A stretch of DNA of 6,443 nt from an uncultured Methylococcaceae bacterium (GCA_903903765.1 CAIVAH010000134.1:1-6443), one strand, 5' to 3'. Positions 1 to 5,637 are shown, counted from the first letter of the stretch. Notes: a model not told the origin generated them from the sequence alone. Program-made: numbers and translations.

Positions 1-1501
1 CGAAAGAATTGATATTCCAAATAGCGCCTTGCACAAAGATCTTGTGTTCATAAAAGGCTAATAAGGATCCTAAAGTTTTAGGTGTCATTTTTTTAAAAAG
101 GAATGAATTAGACGGTTTATTACCCTCAAAGACTTTAGACGCCACTAGTAAAGTATCTTCTTGTTCTTTTGCGTTTAGCTTTTTCTTAACTTCTTCTGCA
201 GTTAAGCCATTCATCAATGCTTCTGGTTGAGCTAAGAAGTTTGATATTAAAATATCATGATGTTCAGATAAATGATAATGACTGTTAGCGGCAGCTAAAA
301 AGTCACAAGGGATTAGTTTGGTGCCTTGGTGAATTAATTGAAAGAAGGCATGTTGACCATTAGTGCCGGGTTGTCCCCAGATAATTGGGCCGGTATTGTA
401 ATCAACTTTTTCGCCGTCCATGTTGATACTCTTACCATTACTTTCCATGTCGCCTTGTTGAAAGTAATCTGCAAAATAACGCATCGATTGGTCATAGGGT
501 AATAAGGCATGAGAGGCAACGTTATAAAAATTGTTATACCAAATGCCTAGTAAACCCATGATCACTGGAATATTCTGTTCAAAGGGTGTTTCATAAAAGT
601 GTACATCAGCTTCATAAGCACCTTGCAATAACTCTTCAAAATTATCCATGCCTATATAAAGCGCGATAGATAATCCTACTGCAGACCATAAAGAGTAACG
701 CCCGCCGACCCAGTCCCAAAACTCAAACATATTGTTAGTATCAATACCAAAAGCGGCTACATTTTCGGCATGCGTCGAAATAGCCACAAAATGTTTAGCA
801 ACTGCGTCAGGGTCTTTAGCAGATTCTAAGAACCAATTTCTAGCTGATTTAGCATTCATCATGGTTTCTTGGGTATTAAATACTTTAGAAGCAATGATAA
901 AGAGTGTCGTTTCGGGGGATATTTGTTTTAAAACTTCAATAATATTGGTTTGATCAATATTGGAAACATAATGAACTTTTAAGCTATTTGAACTGTAAGG
1001 CGTTAGAGCCATTGAGACCATTTTAGGTCCTAAGCCAGAACCACCAATGCCAATGTTAACCACATCGGTAATGGCTTTGCCAGTATAGCCTTTCCATGCG
1101 CCAGAGCGAACTGAAGCGCAAAACGTGCGCATTTTATCGAGAACTGCGTTTACATCTGGCATCACATCAACACCATCTACGTAGACAGGGTTGCCACTTT
1201 TGTTTCTTAAGGCGGTGTGCAATACGGCACGATGTTCAGTGGTATTGATCTTATCCCCAGCAAACATCGCATTTGTTTTAGCTTTTAAGCCTGTAAAATT
1301 TGCAAGTTCAAATAATAAAGATAAAGTGTCATCTGATATTCTGTTTTTAGAATAATCAAATAAAATTTCATTAAAACTAATGGAGAACTTCTTAAAACGA
1401 TCAGGGTCTTTCTTGAAGGCATCACGGACATGATCATTTTTTGTTTCTTGATAATGGCTTTGTAATGCACTCCATGCTTTTGAAGTAGTCAAAGATGACA
1501 T
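1..1501 (-). CDS. pgi: Glucose-6-phosphate isomerase, C-terminus cut by window edge
   Basis: Cytosolic enzyme interconverting glucose 6-phosphate and fructose 6-phosphate in glycolysis and gluconeogenesis. The reading frame is open for 500 codons from the ATG at 1501 to the left edge with no stop or frameshift. Visible motifs are the sugar-phosphate loop GIGGSGLGP near residue 155, SKVFNTQET near 205, WVGGRYS with the active-site Arg at 268, GDMESNGK with the catalytic Glu at 353, and NGQH with the ring-opening His at 384. The spacing of these residues matches the animal enzyme with a constant offset of four. The catalytic Lys, expected near residue 514 in the GVELGK motif, lies outside the window, as do roughly 50 C-terminal residues judged from the usual length of about 550. 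The last residues seen, [11 protein letters not shown], immediately precede that motif. The start is supported by a GGAG 11 nt upstream. It is divergent from the copper-protein pair and probably unrelated to it. Confidence 0.97.
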   Translation of the reverse strand, partial: MSSLTTSKAWSALQSHYQETKNDHVRDAFKKDPDRFKKFSISFNEILFDYSKNRISDDTLSLLFELANFTGLKAKTNAMFAGDKINTTEHRAVLHTALRNKSGNPVYVDGVDVMPDVNAVLDKMRTFCASVRSGAWKGYTGKAITDVVNIGIGGSGLGPKMVSMALTPYSSNSLKVHYVSNIDQTNIIEVLKQISPETTLFIIASKVFNTQETMMNAKSARNWFLESAKDPDAVAKHFVAISTHAENVAAFGIDTNNMFEFWDWVGGRYSLWSAVGLSIALYIGMDNFEELLQGAYEADVHFYETPFEQNIPVIMGLLGIWYNNFYNVASHALLPYDQSMRYFADYFQQGDMESNGKSINMDGEKVDYNTGPIIWGQPGTNGQHAFFQLIHQGTKLIPCDFLAAANSHYHLSEHHDILISNFLAQPEALMNGLTAEEVKKKLNAKEQEDTLLVASKVFEGNKPSNSFLFKKMTPKTLGSLLAFYEHKIFVQGAIWNINSF

Positions 1502-1535
1502 GTGTTTTTGAGCTCCGATTAAATTAGTTAGCTTA

Positions 1536-1564
1536 AGTCTACGAAAAGTAAGGTTGGATAGCAA
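1536..1564 (-). promoter_or_regulatory. Candidate pgi promoter
   Basis: Read on the minus strand, TTGCTA (1564-1559) and TAGACT (1541-1536) are separated by exactly 17 nt. Each matches the sigma-70 -35 and -10 consensus at four of six positions. The predicted transcript would start about 30 nt upstream of the pgi ATG, leaving room for the GGAG at 1516-1513. This is pattern matching only. Confidence 0.35.
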
Positions 1565-1742
1565 GAGCCCATTCAAGTCATTAGCAAATTGTTTATAAAA
1601 ACTGTTTTTAGGATAAGAATCCTATCAATTTCTTTATTTAGATGAGGTGGTGTGCTAGAGTTGGCGTTGCTATAGATGGGTGTGATGTGAATATAGCGTA
1701 GTTTTAAAGAAATTGAACATAAATTGAGTAGTAAATCAATCA

Positions 1743-1754
1743 TATAATAATAAT
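1743..1754 (+). promoter_or_regulatory. -10 region candidate for the copper-protein pair
   Basis: A perfect TATAAT (1743-1748) sits inside CATATAATAATAAT, starting 37 nt before the ATG at 1778. No good -35 lies 16-18 nt upstream of this hexamer. TTGAGT at 1724-1729 is 13 nt away from it, but 18 nt from the overlapping TAATAA at 1748. An almost identical block lies at the same distance from the ATG at 5198. Confidence 0.45.
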
Positions 1755-1777
1755 GTATCAAAATATGGGAAGGTATT

Positions 1778-2392
1778 ATGAATAAAGTACAACTAATCAG
1801 AAAAGGTTGCCTAACATTAGCAGGCTTATTATTTTCTGCTTCTATATGGGCGCACGGTGGTGCTGCAGGAACGGACACCGATCAATGTAAATTTGAATTA
1901 GAACCCACGCATTGGATTCATTATACCGCTTATCAGCCAAGCGCGTATCCAGCTGAAGAGTTCTGCGGTAATTTACCGGGCACTAATACTTTGACACAGT
2001 TAGTTTTTGACTATCAAGACATGAAATACAGAAACATGTTGGTTGAGTTTGAAGTAACCAAAGAGCCAGAAGGTAAACAAGTATTTTTCTTAGCTAGCGC
2101 AAAACATAAAAAAGGCTCTGTTAACTTAGAACTCCCTAACGGTGTGGCAGAACCCGGTCAATATTTAATTCATATTACTTTAGTACCCGATCCAGCTGAT
2201 AAAGAAGCGGGTTCTTCAACACAAAGATTAGATGTGCACATGGGTTTTAAAGCCGGTGGTGGACCATCGGTTAGTAAAAACAATTTATTGTTGTATGCAT
2301 TTTTTGCCTTTGCCGGTTTGTATGTATTGTACTTATCTAGTGCAGGCTTTAAACGTCAAATTGATGGAATTATTGGTAAAATAAAAGCATAA
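1778..2392 (+). CDS. Secreted, membrane-anchored protein with predicted N-terminal histidine; candidate copper protein
   Basis: This 204-residue protein is not assigned to a named family. Residues 1-25 form a signal peptide (basic start, hydrophobic LTLAGLLFSASIW). Cleavage after Ala25 would leave mature HGGAAG with His at position 1, an end also seen in PmoB, CopC and histidine-brace copper proteins. Residues 35-157 form a soluble domain that looks beta-rich. It has Cys37 and Cys63 (possible disulfide), THWIHYTAYQP (His45, His48), and His132 and His154 near its end. Residues 168-190 form one membrane helix, followed by a basic tail, so the domain should face the periplasm. GGGAAGG at 1767-1773 is a strong ribosome site 4 nt before the ATG. 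It precedes a cupredoxin gene by 93 nt with no terminator between, so the two probably form one operon. PmoD-like proteins share the one-anchor layout, but I see no CuA-type Cys pair. A copper role is inferred from the termini and the neighbour. Confidence 0.85.
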   Translation: MNKVQLIRKGCLTLAGLLFSASIWAHGGAAGTDTDQCKFELEPTHWIHYTAYQPSAYPAEEFCGNLPGTNTLTQLVFDYQDMKYRNMLVEFEVTKEPEGKQVFFLASAKHKKGSVNLELPNGVAEPGQYLIHITLVPDPADKEAGSSTQRLDVHMGFKAGGGPSVSKNNLLLYAFFAFAGLYVLYLSSAGFKRQIDGIIGKIKA

Positions 2393-2407
2393 ATAAAGAT
2401 CAGGTCT

Positions 2408-2449
2408 TACGAAGCATTTAATGGCTAAACTTAAGTTAAATGTTTCGTA
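2408..2449 (+). other. Long intergenic hairpin between the two copper-protein genes
   Basis: Two 14-nt arms, TACGAAGCATTTAA (2408-2421) and TTAAATGTTTCGTA (2436-2449), pair along their full length with a single G-U pair, around a 14-nt loop. No T-run follows, so it is not a standard intrinsic terminator. It lies wholly between the stop at 2392 and the ribosome site at 2474. An mRNA processing or stability element that sets different levels of the two proteins is a reasonable guess. Confidence 0.7.
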
Positions 2450-2473
2450 GCATCTATTAATAAAGTGTTAATA

Positions 2474-2480
2474 GAGGAAG
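2474..2480 (+). promoter_or_regulatory. Ribosome binding site that fixes the cupredoxin start
   Basis: GAGGAAG lies 5 nt before the ATG at 2486. An in-frame GTG at 2465 would give seven extra residues (MLIEEVK), but this site would then fall inside the coding region and the signal peptide would gain an acidic lead. The ATG at 2486 is the better start. Confidence 0.8.
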
Positions 2481-2485
2481 TAAAG

Positions 2486-3403
2486 ATGTTGAAATTATTA
2501 TCAGTTGTAGCACTTATTGCCTTGTTCTCAGCGCCAGTTAGTGCGATAGAATATGAAGAGCATGATGGTATGCTGATGGATCACGGTGATGGTCATTTAA
2601 TGGATATGGCCGGTGGTATGGTGATGGGTCAAAATACTAATACCTTACCCGGTGGTTGCGATAAGATTTCAGAAACCCGAGAAGTTACCGTACATGCGGG
2701 TCATAAGTATGCTGAGAAGTTTCCGGGTCGTATGTTTTCCTTTGATACGCAAGAGTTTAATTTTAAACCTTGTACTAAATTAACAGTCCATTTTGTCAAT
2801 GAAGATAATATCAGACATCAATGGATGATGCATGGTTTACCTAAATATCTCTATCCTAAAGGTATGTTTCATATAGAGGCATCCGGCCCTTCAAAAATTT
2901 CAGGTACGTTGATATTACCCCCCGGTGATAAAACCTACTTAGTGCATTGTGATATTGCGCAACACATGGAAAAGGGCATGAAAGCCCAGTTAAAAGTGGG
3001 TAAGGGTGATGGTGATTTGCCTAGTATTCCTGGTTTAACAGCTTTAGTCGTGCCAGATGATTATAAAATCACCCTAGAACAACTAAACGCCAAAGCCCAT
3101 GCAGATGCTTTACTTCCTGAACCCGTTGCGGCAGCGCCTGTAGTAGCCAATAAGCCTGCTGCTAAAGCAGCAGCGGTTGTTGTAGAGGATTCTTTAATCT
3201 CTGGTGTTACGGTGATTGGTTTAGCTATTGGTTTATTGGTTGCACCGTATTTATCGCGTCGATATCAAGGTCTTAGTGTTTCAGAAGTCATCACTCATGT
3301 CTTTGCCGATTTAAGAGCGCTTATCGAATGGTTAGCTAAGTATGTGTCAGTTTTACTTAAATTAGTGGGTCTTAATAAAGACAAAGAATTGCCCGAGAAA
3401 TAA
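2486..3403 (+). CDS. Membrane-anchored cupredoxin with Met/His-rich N-terminus
   Basis: This 305-residue exported protein probably binds type 1 copper and carries electrons or copper at the outer face of the inner membrane. Residues 1-20 form a signal peptide ending in PVSA. Residues 23-48 are rich in Met, His and acidic residues (HDGMLMDHGDGHLMDM), like the metal-loading segments of copper-resistance proteins. Residues 58-172 form the cupredoxin domain. RHQWMMHG supplies His111 and HCDIAQHMEKGM supplies Cys155, His160 and Met165, a complete His-Cys-His-Met set with C-x4-H-x4-M spacing. Cys58 and Cys96 may form a disulfide. An Ala/Pro/Lys linker (about 211-230) leads to a membrane helix (about 237-256). 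After the basic SRR comes an amphipathic cytoplasmic tail of about 45 residues, unusually long for a simple anchor. It is downstream of the N-terminal-His protein and ends at a strong terminator. The cupredoxin call is firm; substrate and partner are unknown. Confidence 0.9.
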   Translation: MLKLLSVVALIALFSAPVSAIEYEEHDGMLMDHGDGHLMDMAGGMVMGQNTNTLPGGCDKISETREVTVHAGHKYAEKFPGRMFSFDTQEFNFKPCTKLTVHFVNEDNIRHQWMMHGLPKYLYPKGMFHIEASGPSKISGTLILPPGDKTYLVHCDIAQHMEKGMKAQLKVGKGDGDLPSIPGLTALVVPDDYKITLEQLNAKAHADALLPEPVAAAPVVANKPAAKAAAVVVEDSLISGVTVIGLAIGLLVAPYLSRRYQGLSVSEVITHVFADLRALIEWLAKYVSVLLKLVGLNKDKELPEK

Positions 3404-3418
3404 TCCACCTACGGAAGT

Positions 3419-3455
3419 AAAAAAACCTGTGCTCTATGAGTACAGGTTTTTTTTT
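3419..3455 (+). terminator. Strong Rho-independent terminator
   Basis: CCTGTGCTC (3426-3434) pairs with GAGTACAGG (3438-3446) with one G-U pair, around a TAT loop. It is followed by nine T (3447-3455) and preceded by seven A (3419-3425), so the structure could also work on the minus strand. It lies just after the cupredoxin stop at 3403 and should end the two-gene transcript. Confidence 0.95.
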
Positions 3456-3466
3456 GAGATAAAATA

Positions 3467-3892
3467 ATGTCAGATCTAATGTCGGGAGCGTGGGGCTTAT
3501 TTTTAAGCGCTTTTATTTCTTCAACGATTGCACCGGGTGGTTCAGAAGTTGTATTGGCTTATATGGTTTCGCAAGGCCAATATCCTATTGGCTATTTACT
3601 CACCTTGGCTGTAGTGGGTAATACCTTGGGTGCGATGACCACTTGGTGGCTCGGGTGTTTGGCGGCAAAGAAATATCCGGTGGCAAGCTTATTACCCGAA
3701 AAAAATCAAAAAGCTTTGCGTGTTGTTCAAGAAAAAGGTCTATGGATCTTATTTTTTTCTTGGTTACCTATTGTGGGTGATGCGTTTTGTTTTGCGGGTG
3801 GGTGGTTAAAGTTGCCAATGATTCCGGCGTGTTTGCTTATTTTCGCGGGTAAATTAAGTCGTTATATCGTAGTGGTTTGGGCATTTTTATAG
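3467..3892 (+). CDS. yqaA: YqaA family inner-membrane protein (DedA/VTT-like)
   Basis: This 141-residue polytopic membrane protein is close in length and pattern to E. coli YqaA (142 residues), a short relative of the DedA/VTT (SNARE-associated) group. That group is linked to membrane lipid homeostasis and possibly lipid scrambling; YqaA itself is not well characterised. Shared features include APGGSEVVL near residue 23, GNTLGAMTTWWLG near 51, SWLPIVGDAFCFAGGW near 98 and GKLSRY near 128. Three to four hydrophobic segments are visible. The start is uncertain. The ATG at 3467 lies 11 nt after the terminator T-run, with only a weak GAG (3456-3458) as ribosome site, and a second in-frame ATG at 3479 is possible. 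Expression would need readthrough or a promoter overlapping the terminator: TAAAAT at 3460-3465 resembles a -10, but would favour the later ATG. Confidence 0.9.
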   Translation: MSDLMSGAWGLFLSAFISSTIAPGGSEVVLAYMVSQGQYPIGYLLTLAVVGNTLGAMTTWWLGCLAAKKYPVASLLPEKNQKALRVVQEKGLWILFFSWLPIVGDAFCFAGGWLKLPMIPACLLIFAGKLSRYIVVVWAFL

Positions 3893-4009
3893 AGACATTA
3901 TTTAAGTGTCCCTACTTTAAGCGTCATTGCAAAGAGTCAGATTGAATAATGCCATTGACTTGAGAGTATTTTTGCACTGTTACCTAATTTTTTATATTTT
4001 ATAAGTTTT

Positions 4010-4015
4010 AAGAGG
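4010..4015 (+). promoter_or_regulatory. Ribosome binding site supporting a TTG start
   Basis: AAGAGG lies 5 nt upstream of TTG at 4021. The first in-frame ATG, at 4120, would remove the first hydrophobic segment and has no comparable site, so the TTG start is preferred. Confidence 0.7.
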
Positions 4016-4020
4016 TTATT

Positions 4021-4785
4021 TTGTTACGCCATTTTCCACTCGTTAATATTGCTTATCCTCATAAAAAACGAGATTACTTTATTGCAGCTTTTACTTTCTT
4101 TTGTGTAGCCGTTTGTTTAATGTCGGATGCTAATGCCAGTATTGAAAAACAAAATGCCTTAGGGGTGAGTGGTTGGGTGTTTTTGATTGGCTTACTCTTA
4201 GGTGAAAACAGAGAAGTTAGAATGCAGGTTGTTATTGCAGTTATGTTTGCAACCATTGGTGAGCATTTTGCCTCGCCTTATATGGGCGGTTACACCTATC
4301 GGTTTGGTAACGTACCCGCTTATGTGCCACCCGGTCATGGCATGGTTTATTTAACAGCAGTGGCTTTAGCGCGTTCTGGTTTATTTTTAAGATATGCACG
4401 GGAAATTACCGTATTTGTATTAGTTGTGTGCGGTTTATGGTCTTTATGGGGTGTGAGTGGTATTCCTGAACAAGGCGATTATGTCGGTGCATTATTGTTT
4501 TGTGTATTTTTGATTTATCTTTTTAAAGGACGCTCCCCCATGGTGTATTTAGCGGCTTTTTTTATCACGACATGGTTAGAGTTGATTGGTACGGCGGTGG
4601 GTACTTGGAAATGGGCGGCTATTGATCCGGTATTACATTTACCCCAGGGCAATCCACCTAGTGGTGTGGCGGCTTGGTATTGTTTAGTCGATGCTGTAGC
4701 AATGGGGGGAGCCCCTGTGGTGTTAGTAGCAATAGGTAAAGCCTTTGATTATATAAAGGTAAAGGCTTATGGTTCAGGATTCTAA
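4021..4785 (+). CDS. Polytopic membrane protein of unknown function, TTG start
   Basis: This 254-residue protein is not recognised. It has about eight hydrophobic segments, near residues 19-37, 47-61, 68-86, 105-120, 129-146, 153-168, 173-194 and 215-238. The first ends in DANAS and could be a cleaved signal sequence instead. Several motifs look constrained: GEHFASPYMGGYTYR (Glu81, His82), VPPGHGMVYL (His106), WLELIGTAVGTWKW (Glu187) and a GNPPSG loop near 210. Charged and His residues inside membrane segments, together with the PPGHG loop, suggest a catalytic or ligand-binding integral membrane protein rather than a simple scaffold, but no reaction can be named. It follows yqaA by 128 nt with no clear terminator, so the two may be co-transcribed. 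The gene ends in tandem stops (TAATAA). That it is a real gene is well supported by length, ribosome site and composition. Confidence 0.85.
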   Translation: MLRHFPLVNIAYPHKKRDYFIAAFTFFCVAVCLMSDANASIEKQNALGVSGWVFLIGLLLGENREVRMQVVIAVMFATIGEHFASPYMGGYTYRFGNVPAYVPPGHGMVYLTAVALARSGLFLRYAREITVFVLVVCGLWSLWGVSGIPEQGDYVGALLFCVFLIYLFKGRSPMVYLAAFFITTWLELIGTAVGTWKWAAIDPVLHLPQGNPPSGVAAWYCLVDAVAMGGAPVVLVAIGKAFDYIKVKAYGSGF

Positions 4786-4793
4786 TAAGGTTT

Positions 4794-4820
4794 CCTAATA
4801 TTGGTTTTAGTTATATTAGG
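4794..4820 (+). other. Inverted repeat after the membrane-protein gene
   Basis: CCTAATAT (4794-4801) and ATATTAGG (4813-4820) are perfect 8-nt complements around an 11-nt loop, starting 9 nt after the stop codon. The stem is AT-rich and only three T follow, so it would be a weak intrinsic terminator at best. Its right arm overlaps the first unit of the tandem array. Confidence 0.4.
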
Positions 4821-4983
4821 TTTAGGATGCTTAATCTTAAGCTTCGTTAATACCATCTTAGCTTTAGGATAATCTATGCTAAGTTTCAGTTGTTTCATCT
4901 TAAATTACAGTAATTGTAACTTAATGTTAATCAGCTTCATCCTAGGTTTAGGATGCTTTATCTGAATATTGATATATGGCAGC
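4816..4983. repeat. Degenerate tandem array, 42-bp period, four units
   Basis: Units begin at 4816, 4858, 4900 and 4942, each exactly 42 nt. Aligned without gaps by eye, units 1 and 2 agree at 28 of 42 positions, units 1 and 4 at 30, and units 1 and 3 at about 21. The strongest block is TTTAGGAT near the unit start (4821, 4863, 4947), extending to GGTTTAGGATGCTT in units 1 and 4. Units 1-3 end in CATC. Forty-two bp is four helical turns as well as 14 codons. The in-phase plus-strand frame reads LGLGCLILSFVNTI, LALG-stop and LGLGCFI-stop, so the array is not coding as it stands. Its role is unknown. Confidence 0.7.
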
Positions 4984-5060
4984 TTAAGCTTGATTGATGC
5001 TAAATATAACCATATGAGTTATATGTATAATTGATGGGGCGGCTAAGAAAATCCGTGTTG

Positions 5061-5069
5061 TGATATACT
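5061..5069 (+). promoter_or_regulatory. Possible extended -10 promoter
   Basis: TGATATACT fits the extended -10 pattern TG-n-TATAAT with one mismatch. No -35 is apparent at 17 nt, which extended -10 promoters can tolerate. It would give a leader of about 120 nt before the ATG at 5198, or start a small RNA. Confidence 0.25.
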
Positions 5070-5120
5070 TTTATAAGCTTGTAACGCATTTAAAGATCAA
5101 GTTATTTATAGTGAGTAGCT

Positions 5121-5168
5121 TCAGTCAGTTTGCTTACATAAGTGGACTGATTTTAGATAGCATATAAT
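5121..5168 (+). promoter_or_regulatory. Promoter-proximal region with dyad, upstream of the superoxide-reductase-like gene
   Basis: TATAAT at 5163-5168 lies within CATATAATTATTAT, beginning 37 nt before the ATG, matching the block at 1741 at 12 of 14 positions. Just upstream, TCAGTC (5121-5126) and GACTGA (5145-5150) form a dyad covering where a -35 would lie, so a regulator may bind there. No consensus -35 is visible: TGGACT (5143-5148) is only 14 nt from the -10. Confidence 0.4.
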
Positions 5169-5197
5169 TATTATTTTAAACTCAAGAGAGAACTAGT

Positions 5198-5626
5198 ATG
5201 CAGCGTAGAGATTTTATTCGGTTAGGTGCTTTAAGTGTTGGTGCTGGTTTGATTGCGCCCGTTATCGCTGGCGTAGAAACTGAAAAATATTTGAAAGGTG
5301 CGGCAGATATTTACTACACCAAAGATAATCAAGGGCGTTGGAATGGTAAAGCTGCAACACATTTGCCTAGTATTGATGTAGAAAAAGTCGGTAATAAAGC
5401 GACTATCAAAGTAGTGACTGCTCATGAAATGAAAGGTTATGAGCACTATATCGTGAAGCATGTTTTATTAGATCAAAACTATAAGTTTCTGCAAGAACAC
5501 TTGTTCGATCCCACTAAAGAAAGTGCTGCCATTTCAACTTTTACTTTAACTGATTACACTGGCCCTATTTATGTAGGGAGTTTATGTAATAAACATGACC
5601 TTTGGTTAAACGGGGCAGATGTTTAA
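5198..5626 (+). CDS. Tat-exported superoxide reductase-like (class II SORL) protein
   Basis: This 142-residue protein has the ferrous-iron domain of neelaredoxin/desulfoferrodoxin, whose founding members reduce superoxide to hydrogen peroxide. Residues 1-24 are a twin-arginine signal (RRDFIR, then a hydrophobic run ending in APVIA), so it is folded in the cytoplasm and exported with its metal. The family's four-His-one-Cys iron set is present: THLP (His55), AHEM (His76), YEHYI (His83) and CNKHDLW (Cys130, His133). The usual Glu-Lys before the first His, which aids substrate attraction and protonation, is replaced by Ala53-Thr54, and the family HPM is HEM. Activity may therefore be changed: it could be a redox or sensing protein rather than an efficient superoxide reductase. 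The ribosome site AAGAGAG (5184-5190) lies 7 nt before the ATG. The next gene starts 11 nt after its stop. The domain call is confident; the reaction is not. Confidence 0.88.
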   Translation: MQRRDFIRLGALSVGAGLIAPVIAGVETEKYLKGAADIYYTKDNQGRWNGKAATHLPSIDVEKVGNKATIKVVTAHEMKGYEHYIVKHVLLDQNYKFLQEHLFDPTKESAAISTFTLTDYTGPIYVGSLCNKHDLWLNGADV

Positions 5627-5637
5627 GTTAAACCGTA

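Larger units (their letters stand above)
1502..1777. other. Divergent intergenic region between pgi and the copper-protein pair
   Basis: This 276-nt stretch carries no credible gene. It must hold the promoters of both flanking, divergently transcribed units. Besides the promoter candidates listed separately, it contains a short inverted repeat, AGGAT-AAGA-ATCCT (1610-1623). The GATA/TATC ends around it vaguely recall a Fur-type operator but do not match that consensus well. A minus-strand frame across it and into the next gene is open but low-complexity and looks like no protein. Confidence 0.6.
4786..5197. other. 412-nt gene-free region with array, dyads and promoter signals
   Basis: No convincing gene was found. 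The left half holds the 42-bp array. Short perfect inverted repeats occur at 4829-4842 (GCTTAA/TTAAGC), 4938-4955 (CATCCTA/TAGGATG) and 5004-5024 (ATATAAC/GTTATAT). The right half contains promoter-like signals for the downstream gene and a TCAGTC/GACTGA dyad (5121-5150). A hydrophobic frame opening at TTG 4801 (23 codons) lacks a well-placed ribosome site and is not called. Confidence 0.6.

Noticed and set aside
361..400. Gln in the Pgi motif [10 protein letters not shown] where many enzymes have Glu, suggesting loss of the catalytic base
   Set aside because: Counting from the Lys of GVELGK in the animal enzyme shows that the catalytic Glu is in GDMESNGK, which is intact here (Glu353). The changed residue is not the catalytic base.
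732..953. 73-codon plus-strand open frame inside pgi
   Set aside because: It is antisense to well-conserved Pgi sequence; the opposite strand encodes recognisable Pgi motifs throughout.
1610..1623. AGGAT-AAGA-ATCCT dyad as a Fur box, or as an outlying array unit because TTTAGGATAA recurs at 4863
   Set aside because: The match to the Fur consensus is poor, and a 10-nt identity in AT-rich DNA is weak evidence. It is noted only as part of the intergenic region.
1573..1878. 101-codon minus-strand open frame across the pgi/copper-pair spacer
   Set aside because: It covers the promoter region and the signal-peptide codons of the 1778 gene, has a low-complexity composition, no ribosome site and no recognisable domain.
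3955..3983. TTGACT-17 nt-TGTTAC as a promoter for the 4021 gene
   Set aside because: The -10 matches consensus at only three positions. Several other AT-rich hexamers nearby are equally good, so no single promoter can be chosen.
4801..4872. Short hydrophobic frame (TTG start, 23 codons) through the first array unit
   Set aside because: The nearest AAGG is too far from the TTG, and the later units carry stops in the same phase, so I cannot support a gene.
4816..4983. CRISPR array
   Set aside because: Similarity is spread through a contiguous 42-nt unit rather than conserved repeats separated by unique spacers, and no cas gene is present.
5231..5461. 76-codon minus-strand open frame inside the superoxide-reductase-like gene
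   Set aside because: It is a shadow of the plus-strand gene, whose metal-ligand motifs are unmistakable.
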